From assembly GCA_003648675.1 (NCBI GenBank), contig QMPS01000069.1:1-5537 (forward strand): DNA of 5,537 nt, given 5' to 3'. This document shows positions 1-5,537 of this stretch, piece by piece (the first letter of the stretch is position 1; every line of letters begins with the position of its first letter). The stretch is from Aquificota bacterium (GTDB lineage: Bacteria > Thermosulfidibacterota > Thermosulfidibacteria > Thermosulfidibacterales > B14-G1). The translations under genes were made by a program, and so were the position numbers. The notes beneath the pieces are model-generated. The model was given only the letters and a program-made list of their open reading frames with translations. It was not told the DNA's origin and ran no database searches.

Positions 1-552
1 GATGTGGGACTGGTGGGTCTGCCCAATGCTGGCAAGTCTACCCTTTTGTCCCGGGTTTCCAAGGCCAGACCCAAGGTGGCAGACTATCCCTTCACCACGT
101 TGGTCCCTTACTTGGGGGTGGTTTCCCTGCCGGGTTATAGGAGTTTCGTTATGGCCGATATTCCTGGGATTATCGAGAAGGCCCATGAGGGGGCAGGTTT
201 GGGGCTGGAGTTCTTACGCCACATCGAGAGAACCGGGGTCTTACTCCATCTGGTGGACCTCTCCGGCGTGGAGAGGGATCCATGGGAGGCTTTAGAGGTG
301 GTTTCCAAAGAGCTGGAGGCCTATGGTTCAGGCTTAGAAGATAAACCCAGGATGGTGGTGGGGACCAAGCTGGATTTGATAGAAGACAGGAACAAGGTTG
401 CCTCCTTTGCCGAGAGGGTGGAGGCCTTGGGGTTTTCCTTCAGTGCCGTGTCAGCCGTTACGGGGGAAGGAGTGGAAGAGCTTTTGGAGAAGACTTGGCA
501 ATTCCTGAGCAAAGCTAGAAAGGAGGCTGTGGTCTCTTTGGAGGGAGAGTGA
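1..552 (+). CDS. obgE: Obg family GTPase, 3' part (GTP-binding domain)
   Basis: Obg/CgtA binds and hydrolyses GTP and acts in late assembly of the large ribosomal subunit and in stress responses. The window opens inside the gene, so the glycine-rich N-terminal Obg fold is missing; the reading frame is open from base 1 and gives 183 residues. Visible motifs, numbered from the first codon here, are: G1 P-loop GLPNAGKST (6-14), switch [14 protein letters not shown] (29-41), G3 DIPG (53-56), the Obg-typical [15 protein letters not shown] (64-78), G4 TKLD (122-125) and G5 SAV (151-153). The G4 Asn is Thr, as in Rho/Rac GTPases. The protein ends soon after the G domain, so it has neither the OCT domain of Bacillus-type Obg nor the long acidic tail of E. 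coli ObgE. The stop TGA (550-552) overlaps the proB GTG start by 4 bp, which suggests translational coupling. Family assignment is firm. Confidence 0.95.
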   Translation, partial: DVGLVGLPNAGKSTLLSRVSKARPKVADYPFTTLVPYLGVVSLPGYRSFVMADIPGIIEKAHEGAGLGLEFLRHIERTGVLLHLVDLSGVERDPWEALEVVSKELEAYGSGLEDKPRMVVGTKLDLIEDRNKVASFAERVEALGFSFSAVSAVTGEGVEELLEKTWQFLSKARKEAVVSLEGE

Positions 553-1691
553 GGGAGGACTTGAGGGAGCAGTATCTGGAGGGGTGCAGGCGCCTTGTGG
601 TGAAGGTGGGCAGTGGGGTGATAGCCCATCCCCAGGGGGGCCTCCGGGAAGAGGTGGTCTCAGGCTTGGCCTTGGATCTGGCTGACTTGAGGAACCAGGG
701 GATGGAGGTGATCTTGGTCTCCTCAGGGGCTGTGGCTGCCGGAATCGGGGTGCTTGGCCTTCAAGGCAGACCCAAGAGCATACCCGCCAAGCAGGCCTGT
801 GCCGCTGTTGGGCAAGCCCACCTCATCTGGGCTTATGAGCGCCATTTCGAGAGATGGGGACAGAAGGTGGCTCAGGTTCTCCTTACAAGGGACGATCTAG
901 AGCATAGGAGGCGCTACTTAAACGCCAGAAATGCACTGTTCACCATCCTCAAGATGGGAGTAATTCCCATCATAAACGAGAACGATACCGTCATGGTTGA
1001 GGAGATCAAGTTTGGGGACAATGACAACCTTTCAGCTCTGGTGGCCATGATGGCCGAGGCTGATCTCCTGGTTATTCTGTCCACGGTGGAGGGCCTTTAC
1101 ACTTGTGATCCTTCCAGGGGAGGTGCAAGTCTTCTCAGGGAAGTGAGGTCTATAAACGGGGAACTGGGGAAGTGTGATGTGAGTGGCCTCTCCTCTGTGG
1201 GGACGGGTGGAATGGCCTCTAAAGTGGAGGCCATAAAGAAGGTGGTGGCTTCGGGAATTCCCGCTGTCATTGCCCGGGGTGACGAGCCTCGGGTGCTGTG
1301 TAGGATATTGGAGGGAGAGGAGGTGGGTACCTTCTTTTTGCCCCGGGAAGAGAGGTTGGTGGGTAGGAAGATGTGGATCGGATACACCCTTCAGCCTGTG
1401 GGGTCCCTTGTTATCGATGATGGTGCTGTGGAGGCTCTGGTCAGGAGGGGAAAGAGCCTCCTTCCCAGAGGTGTATTGGAGGTGAGAGGTGCGTTTGAAA
1501 TGGGGGATCCTGTGAGTTGCCTGGATAAGGATGGAAGGGAAGTGGCCAGAGGACTGGTCAATTACTCTTCCCCTGAGATAGAAAGGATAAAAGGGGTCCA
1601 TTCCTCCAAGATCCAGGAGGTGCTGGGCTATCATCATTCTGATGAAGTCATCCACCGGGATAATCTGGTGGTGCTCTATGAGAACCTGTGA
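549..1691 (+). CDS. proB: Glutamate 5-kinase with C-terminal PUA domain
   Basis: ProB phosphorylates L-glutamate with ATP to give glutamyl-5-phosphate, the first and normally feedback-controlled step of proline synthesis in the cytoplasm. The 380-residue product has the usual full length. The amino-acid-kinase domain (about 14-260) shows VVKVGSG (17-23) with Lys19, SSGAVAAG (58-65), LNARNAL (124-130), INENDTV (142-148), FGDNDNLSA (155-163), the [11 protein letters not shown] segment (178-188) and [11 protein letters not shown] (218-228). Residues about 284-378 form the PUA domain ([23 protein letters not shown]), present in many full-length ProB proteins. The GTG start overlaps the obg stop as GTGA. 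A GGAGG (540-544) lies 4 nt upstream, which is tight but better placed than for the next candidate, TTG at 561. proA follows 11 bp downstream, consistent with one transcript for the ProB/ProA pathway pair. All recognised active-site segments look intact. Confidence 0.97.
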   Translation: MREDLREQYLEGCRRLVVKVGSGVIAHPQGGLREEVVSGLALDLADLRNQGMEVILVSSGAVAAGIGVLGLQGRPKSIPAKQACAAVGQAHLIWAYERHFERWGQKVAQVLLTRDDLEHRRRYLNARNALFTILKMGVIPIINENDTVMVEEIKFGDNDNLSALVAMMAEADLLVILSTVEGLYTCDPSRGGASLLREVRSINGELGKCDVSGLSSVGTGGMASKVEAIKKVVASGIPAVIARGDEPRVLCRILEGEEVGTFFLPREERLVGRKMWIGYTLQPVGSLVIDDGAVEALVRRGKSLLPRGVLEVRGAFEMGDPVSCLDKDGREVARGLVNYSSPEIERIKGVHSSKIQEVLGYHHSDEVIHRDNLVVLYENL

Positions 1692-1696
1692 GGAGG
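1691..1696 (+). promoter_or_regulatory. Ribosome binding site that decides the proA start
   Basis: AGGAGG begins at the last base of the proB stop codon and lies 6 nt before GTG 1703. It lies downstream of the alternative GTG at 1688, so it cannot serve that codon. This supports the shorter ProA N-terminus. Confidence 0.75.
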
Positions 1697-1702
1697 TGGA
1701 AG

Positions 1703-2960
1703 GTGCAGGCCAGGGAAGAAGTGCTGGAGAGGGTGAAGAAGGCCAAGGAGGCCAGTAGGGTGTTGGCCCGTCTTTCCACAGAGGTGAAGAACCGGGCCCT
1801 TATGACCATGGCGGATCTGTTGGAGAGGAAGGCGGAGCTCATAAAGGAGGAGAACGCCAAAGATTTGGAGTGCGGCAAGGAGAAGGGCCTCTCTTCGGCT
1901 TTGTTGGATAGGCTCCTTCTGGATGACAAGAGGATAAAGGGTATGGCCGATGGACTCAGGGAGGTGGCAGCCCTGCCTGATCCTGTGGGGGAAGTGGTCA
2001 AGATGTGGAAGAGGCCTAATGGCCTTCAGATAGGCAAGCTTCGGGTTCCTTTGGGGGTGGTGGCTGTCATTTATGAATCTAGGCCCAACGTGACAGCGGA
2101 CACGGCGGCTCTGTGCGTCAAATCTGGTAACGCCATCGTCCTTAGAGGAGGGTCGGAGGCCATCCACTCCAATGCCGTCATCGCCGGTATCCTCCAGGAG
2201 GCGGCCCGGGAGTCAGGGGTCCCCGCCCAAGCTATACAGCTAATAGAGACCACAGACAGGGAGGCCGTCTTTCATCTTTTGAGGATGGAAGGGTTTGTGG
2301 ATCTGGTGGTGCCCAGGGGGGGGTGAGGGCCTTATCCGTTTTGTGGCAGAGAACTCTAGGATTCCCGTGGTTTATCACTATAAAGGGGTGTGTCATACCT
2401 TTGTGGATAGGGACGCTGATCTGGATATGGCTTGGAACATTGCCTTCAACGCCAAGGTCCAGAGGCCCGGAGTCTGCAATGCTATGGAGACCCTTTTGGT
2501 TCACAGGGATGTGGCCAAAGCCTTTTTGCCTGAGATGGCCCGCCGTTTCGAGGAGGCAGGAGTGGAGCTGAGGGGATGCCCCAAGGCCAGGGAGCTGGTT
2601 CCCCAAATGAAAGGGGCCACGGAGGAGGACTGGTACGCTGAATACCTGGATCTCATCCTGGCCGTGAGGGTGGTAGACTCTTTTGAGGAGGCAGTGGATC
2701 ATATCCACACCTATGGTTCGGGCCACTCTGAGGCCATTGTTACTACCAACTACGCCACTGCCATGAGGTTTCTCCAGGAGGTGGATGCAGCAGCCGTTTA
2801 TGTCAATGCTTCCACTCGCTTCACTGATGGATACGAGTTTGGTTTGGGGGCGGAAATGGGAATATCCACTCAGAAGCTCCACGTGAGGGGGCCTATGGGG
2901 TTGGAGGATCTCACTTGCTGCAAATTTGTTATTCTGGGTCAGGGGCAGATAAGGGAGTGA
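1703..2960 (+). CDS. proA: Gamma-glutamyl phosphate reductase (glutamate-5-semialdehyde dehydrogenase), frameshifted at a G8 run
   Basis: ProA reduces glutamyl-5-phosphate with NADPH to glutamate-5-semialdehyde, which cyclises on the way to proline. In this sequence the frame breaks at eight Gs (2316-2323). As written, translation stops at TGA 2324-2326 after 207 residues (...DLVVPRGG). The rest of the protein continues in the next frame from GEGLIRF to the stop at 2958-2960. Removing one G gives PRGGEGLI, the family's normal sequence, and a 418-residue protein of normal length. In that reconstruction the NADP-binding part shows [15 protein letters not shown] (116-130) and [13 protein letters not shown] (141-153). 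The catalytic Cys258 is in [12 protein letters not shown] (nt 2475-2477), beyond the break, and the C-terminus has [23 protein letters not shown] 1703 is chosen over GTG 1688 because AGGAGG (1691-1696) sits 6 nt upstream and [18 protein letters not shown] fits ProA N-termini. Unless the break is an error or is bypassed, the product is inactive. Confidence 0.93.
2316..2323 (+). other. G8 homopolymer at the proA frame break
   Basis: Eight consecutive Gs follow CCCA and precede TGAGGG. Seven Gs would keep proA open (Pro-Arg-Gly-Gly-Glu-Gly-Leu-Ile); eight place TGA in frame at 2324. It is the longest single-base run I see in the window; other G runs reach six (about 635-640 and 5384-5389). It could be a sequencing or assembly error, a true mutation, a phase-variable tract, or a site of ribosomal or polymerase slippage. 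Confidence 0.85.
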
Positions 2961-2975
2961 TTTGACTGGAGTAAA

Positions 2976-2984
2976 AAGGTGGTG
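2976..2984 (+). promoter_or_regulatory. Probable ribosome binding site of nadD with a long spacer
   Basis: AAGGTGGTG differs by one base from the ideal AAGGAGGTG but is 12 nt from ATG 2997, longer than is usual. An in-frame TAG (2985-2987) excludes any start further upstream except the non-standard ATA at 2991. Confidence 0.45.
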
Positions 2985-2996
2985 TAGTCCATAACC

Positions 2997-3683
2997 ATGG
3001 CAGAAGAGCTGGACCGTCTGGGGATTTTTGGAGGCACTTTCAATCCTATTCACATGGGTCATCTGGTGGTGGCCGAGGAGGTGAGAGAACGTTTTTCTTT
3101 AGACAGGATTCTCTTTGTACCCTCCTACCTGCCTCCTCACAAGTCTGTAGACGTTGCTCCGGCCCGGGATCGGTTGGCCATGGTGAGGTTGGCCATTAAA
3201 GGAAACCCCTTTTTCGGTCTTTCTGATTTGGAGGTGAGAAGAGGAACCAAGTCCTATACCGTGGATACTCTGAAGGATCTGGCCGATAAGGTGAAGGCCA
3301 GGCTCTACTTTCTCATCGGCAGTGAGGCGTTTCTCCATCTCCACACCTGGAGAGAGCCACCAGAGCTCTTCAAATATGCGGATTTTGTGGTTATGGAGAG
3401 AGCGGGAAGGGAGGTGACTTTGGAGGAGCTGGAGGATTATTTGGCGGAGTTTCATGGCCGGTTCTCTCAGGTGGAGTTTTACTATCATGGCAAAGTTGAG
3501 GATGTTCAAATCTTTTCTGTTCAGGGTGAGGGATTTGAATCCAGGCTTTATTTGACCCCCGTAGTGAACATAGGTATCTCTTCTACAGGGATAAGGAAAA
3601 GATTGCGCAAGGGTATGAGTATAAAGTACAGAGTACCTGACGAGGTGGAAACCTTTATCAGTGAGAGGGGTCTTTATAGATAA
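2997..3683 (+). CDS. nadD: Nicotinate-nucleotide adenylyltransferase
   Basis: NadD transfers AMP from ATP to nicotinate mononucleotide, giving deamido-NAD+ in cytoplasmic NAD synthesis. The 228-residue protein starts with the nucleotidyltransferase signature [15 protein letters not shown] (9-23), containing the HxGH box at 19-22. Next come [10 protein letters not shown] (40-49), [17 protein letters not shown] (76-92), the FLIGSEAF...TW substrate-site segment (105-118) and, near the end, [11 protein letters not shown] (193-203), which is the ISSTxIR motif, followed by [16 protein letters not shown]. Two points are unusual. The normally conserved Asp in the G-x-D of the middle segment is Glu110. 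The stretch between VMERAGRE (132-139) and ISSTGIR (194-200) is longer than in B. subtilis or E. coli NadD and accounts for the somewhat large size. Two stops in tandem (TAA TAG, 3681-3686) close the gene. It lies 36 bp after proA, as in Firmicutes-like clusters, but the HD-domain gene yqeK often found next to it is absent. Confidence 0.96.
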   Translation: MAEELDRLGIFGGTFNPIHMGHLVVAEEVRERFSLDRILFVPSYLPPHKSVDVAPARDRLAMVRLAIKGNPFFGLSDLEVRRGTKSYTVDTLKDLADKVKARLYFLIGSEAFLHLHTWREPPELFKYADFVVMERAGREVTLEELEDYLAEFHGRFSQVEFYYHGKVEDVQIFSVQGEGFESRLYLTPVVNIGISSTGIRKRLRKGMSIKYRVPDEVETFISERGLYR

Positions 3684-3684
3684 T
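3655..3684 (+). promoter_or_regulatory. Candidate sigma70-type promoter at the 3' end of nadD
   Basis: TTATCA (3655-3660, 4 of 6 to TTGACA) and GATAAT (3679-3684, 5 of 6 to TATAAT) are 18 bp apart. A transcript would start near 3691, at the foot of the hairpin before rsfS. It overlaps nadD coding sequence and the tandem stops, so the AT-rich match may be chance. Confidence 0.25.
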
Positions 3685-3690
3685 AGATGG

Positions 3691-3727
3691 TCGCTCCCTC
3701 GAAAAGTCGAGTGACTTTGCGGGGCGA
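3691..3727 (+). promoter_or_regulatory. Hairpin in the nadD-rsfS spacer
   Basis: The outer arms TCGCTCC (3691-3697) and GGGGCGA (3721-3727) pair over 7 bp with one G-U. Inside, AAAGTC (3703-3708) and GACTTT (3713-3718) pair perfectly around a GAGT loop. A competing inner stem, CTCGA (3698-3702) with TCGAG (3707-3711), is mutually exclusive with it. No U-run follows, so it is not a standard intrinsic terminator. The purine-rich rsfS ribosome site starts directly after the outer stem. Possible roles are protecting the mRNA 5' end, marking a processing site or modulating translation; none is shown by sequence alone. Confidence 0.55.
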
Positions 3728-3729
3728 AG

Positions 3730-3735
3730 AGGAGG
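3730..3735 (+). promoter_or_regulatory. Ribosome binding site of rsfS, abutting the hairpin
   Basis: AGGAGG in the purine tract 3728-3738 is only 3 nt from ATG 3739; GAGG at 3729-3732 gives 6 nt. The tract begins one base after the outer stem of the spacer hairpin, so folding could affect ribosome access. Confidence 0.6.
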
Positions 3736-3738
3736 AGG

Positions 3739-4092
3739 ATGAGGCTGGAAGATAAGGTTAAGGTTATAGCGGAAGTGCTTGAAGAAAAGAAGGGGGAAGA
3801 CATAGTGGCGTTGGACTTGAGGGATTTTGCCACTATAGTCGATGCATTTGTTCTGGTTTCTGCTCGGGTTCCTGTTCAGGCCAGGGCTATGGCTGATGAG
3901 GTGGAGAGGGTCTTGGAAGAAGTGAACATCTCTCCATGGCATGTGGAGGGTTATAGCGAGGGTAGGTGGATTCTCATGGATTACGGGGATGTTGTGGTCC
4001 ACATCTTTTTAGAGGAGGCCCGGGAGCTCTATGACTTGGACAGATTGTGGGGAGATGCGCCTAGTCTGCTCCCTGTTGGGAAGGAGGGTTAA
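3739..4092 (+). CDS. rsfS: Ribosomal silencing factor RsfS
   Basis: RsfS (Iojap/DUF143 family) binds uL14 on the large subunit and blocks joining with the small subunit, damping translation when nutrients are scarce. The 117-residue product is of normal length. It shows the family pattern throughout: KGEDIVALDLRDFATIVDAFVL (residues 18-39) and VSARVPVQARAMADEVERVL (40-59). Then come HVEGYSEGRWILMDYGDVVVHIF (74-96) and the C-terminal ELYDLDRLWGDAPSL (101-115). The ATG is the first possible start in this frame after a TGA at 3712. Presence next to nadD is the classic arrangement in many bacteria. Its TAA is directly followed by the ATG of the next gene, so the two are probably translated from one message. 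Nothing in the sequence looks damaged. Confidence 0.95.
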   Translation: MRLEDKVKVIAEVLEEKKGEDIVALDLRDFATIVDAFVLVSARVPVQARAMADEVERVLEEVNISPWHVEGYSEGRWILMDYGDVVVHIFLEEARELYDLDRLWGDAPSLLPVGKEG

Positions 4093-5364
4093 ATGATCAG
4101 GGTTTTGCTGGCTGCCATCATCCCGACAGCGATCTTTCTTTATGTGGCCATCCTTAATCCCCAGAGCGTGACCTTTAAGTTGACCAAGACTCAAAGCTAC
4201 AGCCTTCCTATGGCGGCTGTGGTGGTGGTGTTGGTCATGGTCGGTTTTGCGGCTGCCATGGTGATCATGGCTGGTGGGGAGCTTAGAGGCGTGCTGAGGA
4301 AGGCTAGGGAGAAGCGGAAGAGAAAAGAGGAAGAGAAGAAGCGATTTCTCTTTCGCACAGCTTTGGGGTGGTGGAACACTGGTGATCTGGCCAGGGCCAG
4401 GGCAATTTTGAAGAAGCTTCTATCCATGGACTCCAAGTTTTTGGAGGGTTTGATCCTTATGGGTATGGTGGCCAGGGAGGAGGGTAAAAAGGAGGAGGCT
4501 CTCAGTTGGCACAGGAAGGCGAGGAGGGTTCTGGAGGACGATCCCTGGCTTCTTTATCAGCTTTATCAGGATTTTGTGGCCACTGGGGAGTGGGATGAGG
4601 CTCTAGACGCCCTAGAGCTTCTTTTGAAGAAAGCCAAGCCCTCTGCGGAGCTTTATAGGGAGCTCATGAAGGTATCTTTGGAATTGGGTAAGGTGGATAA
4701 GGCCTTGGCCTTACAAAGTAAAGTGGTAAAGATGGTGCCTAAAGACGAAAAAGAGCGGGAGGAGAAGAGGCTCACTTGGATGCTCTATGAAAAGGCTAAA
4801 AGGGATGGTGACAGAGGTCTCATGGGAAAGCTTGCCAAGAGTAATCCCTCCTTTGTGCCTGCTGTAGTGGCTTTGGTGGAGATGGATGGGGATAAAGGAG
4901 ACAAATTAATAGAAACTCTTAAGAAAGCCTGTGAAGCCAATCCCCGGGTTCTTGTTCTCTTCGATAAGCTAGAGGACCTTTTATTGGCCAAAGAACGTCC
5001 GGGGGAGATTATCAGCTTTTATAGGAAGCTAATGGCTCGGTATCCCCATAATCCCCTTATACCTTTTGTCCTCGCTAGGCTCCATTTTTCTCTGGGCATG
5101 TATCAGGACGCTCAGAAGACCGTTTCCGCGCTGGAAGTGGAAGATCCTTCTGTGGATTTCCTAAAGGGGCTTGTTCTGTGCAGACTTGGGGAGGGGGAGA
5201 AGGCCTTTCAGCTTTTCAGTGGGGCCTTGGGCAGGGATATGTGTGTCCTTTACTCCTGTGAGAAGTGTGGCTGCGTAGCGGTGAAGTGGCAGGATAGATG
5301 CCCTGGATGTGGTGAGGGTGGCACCTTGGTGGCAGAGTTAAAGGGAGGTGGTGATGGAGTATAA
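4093..5364 (+). CDS. LapA-LapB-like fusion: two membrane segments, TPR array, rubredoxin-like zinc ribbon
   Basis: The 423-residue protein begins with two hydrophobic segments (about 3-20 and 38-60) separated by a short loop, LNPQSVTFKLTKTQSYSLP (21-39). This arrangement and the NPQSVTF wording resemble LapA/DUF1049 proteins. A strongly basic-acidic stretch (about 64-84) follows, then helical TPR-like repeats at roughly 85-115, 117-150, 152-182, 185-217, 287-318, 322-350 and 353-380. Residues 387-411 (YSCEKCG...RCPGCGEGGTL) form a four-cysteine knuckle pair (C389, C392, C403, C406) like the rubredoxin-type end of E. coli LapB/YciM. In E. coli, lapA and lapB are separate adjacent genes. LapB is anchored to the inner membrane and controls LPS synthesis through FtsH degradation of LpxC. 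Here both parts are one chain; the same role is inference. GGAGG (4083-4087) lies 5 nt before ATG, which abuts the rsfS stop. The 3' end overlaps the next gene by 11 bp. A generic TPR scaffold for the neighbouring secretion protein is the main alternative. Confidence 0.8.
   Translation: MIRVLLAAIIPTAIFLYVAILNPQSVTFKLTKTQSYSLPMAAVVVVLVMVGFAAAMVIMAGGELRGVLRKAREKRKRKEEEKKRFLFRTALGWWNTGDLARARAILKKLLSMDSKFLEGLILMGMVAREEGKKEEALSWHRKARRVLEDDPWLLYQLYQDFVATGEWDEALDALELLLKKAKPSAELYRELMKVSLELGKVDKALALQSKVVKMVPKDEKEREEKRLTWMLYEKAKRDGDRGLMGKLAKSNPSFVPAVVALVEMDGDKGDKLIETLKKACEANPRVLVLFDKLEDLLLAKERPGEIISFYRKLMARYPHNPLIPFVLARLHFSLGMYQDAQKTVSALEVEDPSVDFLKGLVLCRLGEGEKAFQLFSGALGRDMCVLYSCEKCGCVAVKWQDRCPGCGEGGTLVAELKGGGDGV
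5343..5348 (+). promoter_or_regulatory. Ribosome binding site for the gspF/pilC-like gene
   Basis: GGGAGG lies inside the last codons of the TPR protein, 5 nt before ATG 5354. With the 11-bp gene overlap it fixes the start and suggests coupled translation. Confidence 0.7.
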
Positions 5365-5537
5365 ATATGTGGCCCGGGATACCGGGGGGAGGAGGGTTAC
5401 AGGAGTTATAGAAGCCCCCAACCCCCGGGTAGTGGCCAGGGAGTTGAGGAGTCAGGGCCTTTACCCCCTCAGCGTCGCGCCCAAAAGGCCGGGCTTGACC
5501 ATTCCTTTGCCTTTCCTGGATAGGGTGCCCCTTAAAC
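5354..5537 (+). CDS. GspF/PilC family inner-membrane protein, N-terminal fragment
   Basis: The frame stays open from ATG 5354 to the end of the window and gives 61 residues, cut off by the window edge. The start MEYKYVARDTGGRRVTGVIE (1-20), followed by APNPRVVARELRSQGLYPLSV (21-41), is the typical opening of type II secretion GspF and type IV pilus PilC proteins: Y-x-A-R-D-x-x-G, then G-x-I-E-A and L-R-x-Q-G-L-x-P-L. In the family, this leader precedes two cytoplasmic helical-bundle domains with membrane segments that work with the assembly ATPase on the inner membrane; those parts lie outside the window. Whether the gene belongs to a secretion system or a pilus cannot be decided from this fragment. 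The 11-bp overlap with the upstream TPR gene suggests co-expression. Confidence 0.88.
   Translation, partial: MEYKYVARDTGGRRVTGVIEAPNPRVVARELRSQGLYPLSVAPKRPGLTIPLPFLDRVPLK

Noticed and set aside
1032..1655. 207-codon open frame on the minus strand
   Set aside because: It is antisense to the conserved second half of proB, and its composition looks like reverse-complement shadow (many His, Pro, Ser).
1688..1702. GTG 1688 as the proA start, overlapping the proB stop as GTGA
   Set aside because: The strong AGGAGG at 1691-1696 lies after it and is ideally placed for GTG 1703; the five extra residues do not match ProA N-termini.
2295..2960. A separate downstream protein starting at TTG 2295
   Set aside because: Its first ten residues are out-of-frame reading of the ProA core. 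True homology begins only at the G run, so this is the second half of a frameshifted proA, not a new gene.
2962..2996. TTGACT at 2962-2967 as a -35 box for nadD
   Set aside because: At 17 bp the -10 position reads TAGTCC, matching only two bases of TATAAT, and the leader would be almost absent.
2232..3062. 276-codon open frame on the minus strand, longer than either proA half
   Set aside because: It lies wholly antisense to proA and the start of nadD, whose motifs are unmistakable, and its translation shows no recognisable domain.
3691..3738. Spacer hairpin as a rho-independent terminator
   Set aside because: No T-run follows on either strand; the hairpin is followed by the purine-rich ribosome site of rsfS.
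3099..3833. 244-codon open frame on the minus strand
   Set aside because: It is the shadow of nadD and the start of rsfS, with no family-like sequence. It also runs through the spacer hairpin without any sign of a gene.
5374..5396. G-quadruplex-like run in the start of the gspF/pilC-like gene
   Set aside because: The G tracts do not give four separated GGG blocks with normal loops; the G richness is explained by Gly/Arg codons GGG and AGG.

Overview
The window is one compact, fully co-directional (+ strand) gene cluster from a bacterium. In order it holds the 3' part of obg/obgE, then proB, proA (frameshifted in this sequence), nadD, rsfS, a membrane-anchored TPR/zinc-ribbon protein that looks like a LapA-LapB fusion, and the first 61 codons of a GspF/PilC-type secretion or pilus inner-membrane protein. 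Gene junctions are tight: obg/proB overlap by 4 bp, proB-proA are 11 bp apart, proA-nadD 36 bp, nadD-rsfS 55 bp, rsfS-lapAB directly abutting, and lapAB/gspF overlap by 11 bp. No tRNA, rRNA, CRISPR, insertion sequence or intrinsic terminator is visible, and there is no gene-free stretch longer than about 55 bp.

The order obg-proB-proA-nadD-rsfS is familiar from Firmicutes and neighbouring phyla. LapA/LapB-like sequence belongs to organisms with a second, LPS-bearing membrane. A diderm lineage with Firmicutes-like operons, such as Synergistota, would fit both facts. This is inference from gene order, moderate G+C, and Arg codons that are mostly AGG/AGA; no marker gene settles it.

Region by region: positions 1-552 encode the GTPase domain of Obg (ribosome assembly). 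Positions 549-2960 encode the first two enzymes of proline synthesis: ProB makes glutamyl-5-phosphate and ProA reduces it. ProA is split by an 8-G run that carries one base too many for a continuous reading frame. NadD (2997-3683) supplies deamido-NAD+. A 55-bp spacer with a clear hairpin and a possible promoter separates it from rsfS (3739-4092), the ribosomal silencing factor. The last part (4093-5537) turns to the cell envelope: the LapA-LapB-like fusion and the start of a GspF/PilC protein.

The items most worth a second look are the G8 frameshift in proA, the single-polypeptide LapA-LapB architecture, the hairpin/promoter candidate ahead of rsfS, and the Rho/Rac-like TKLD (instead of NKxD) G4 motif in Obg. 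I did not find evidence of a wholly new system; most of the window is conserved housekeeping sequence.
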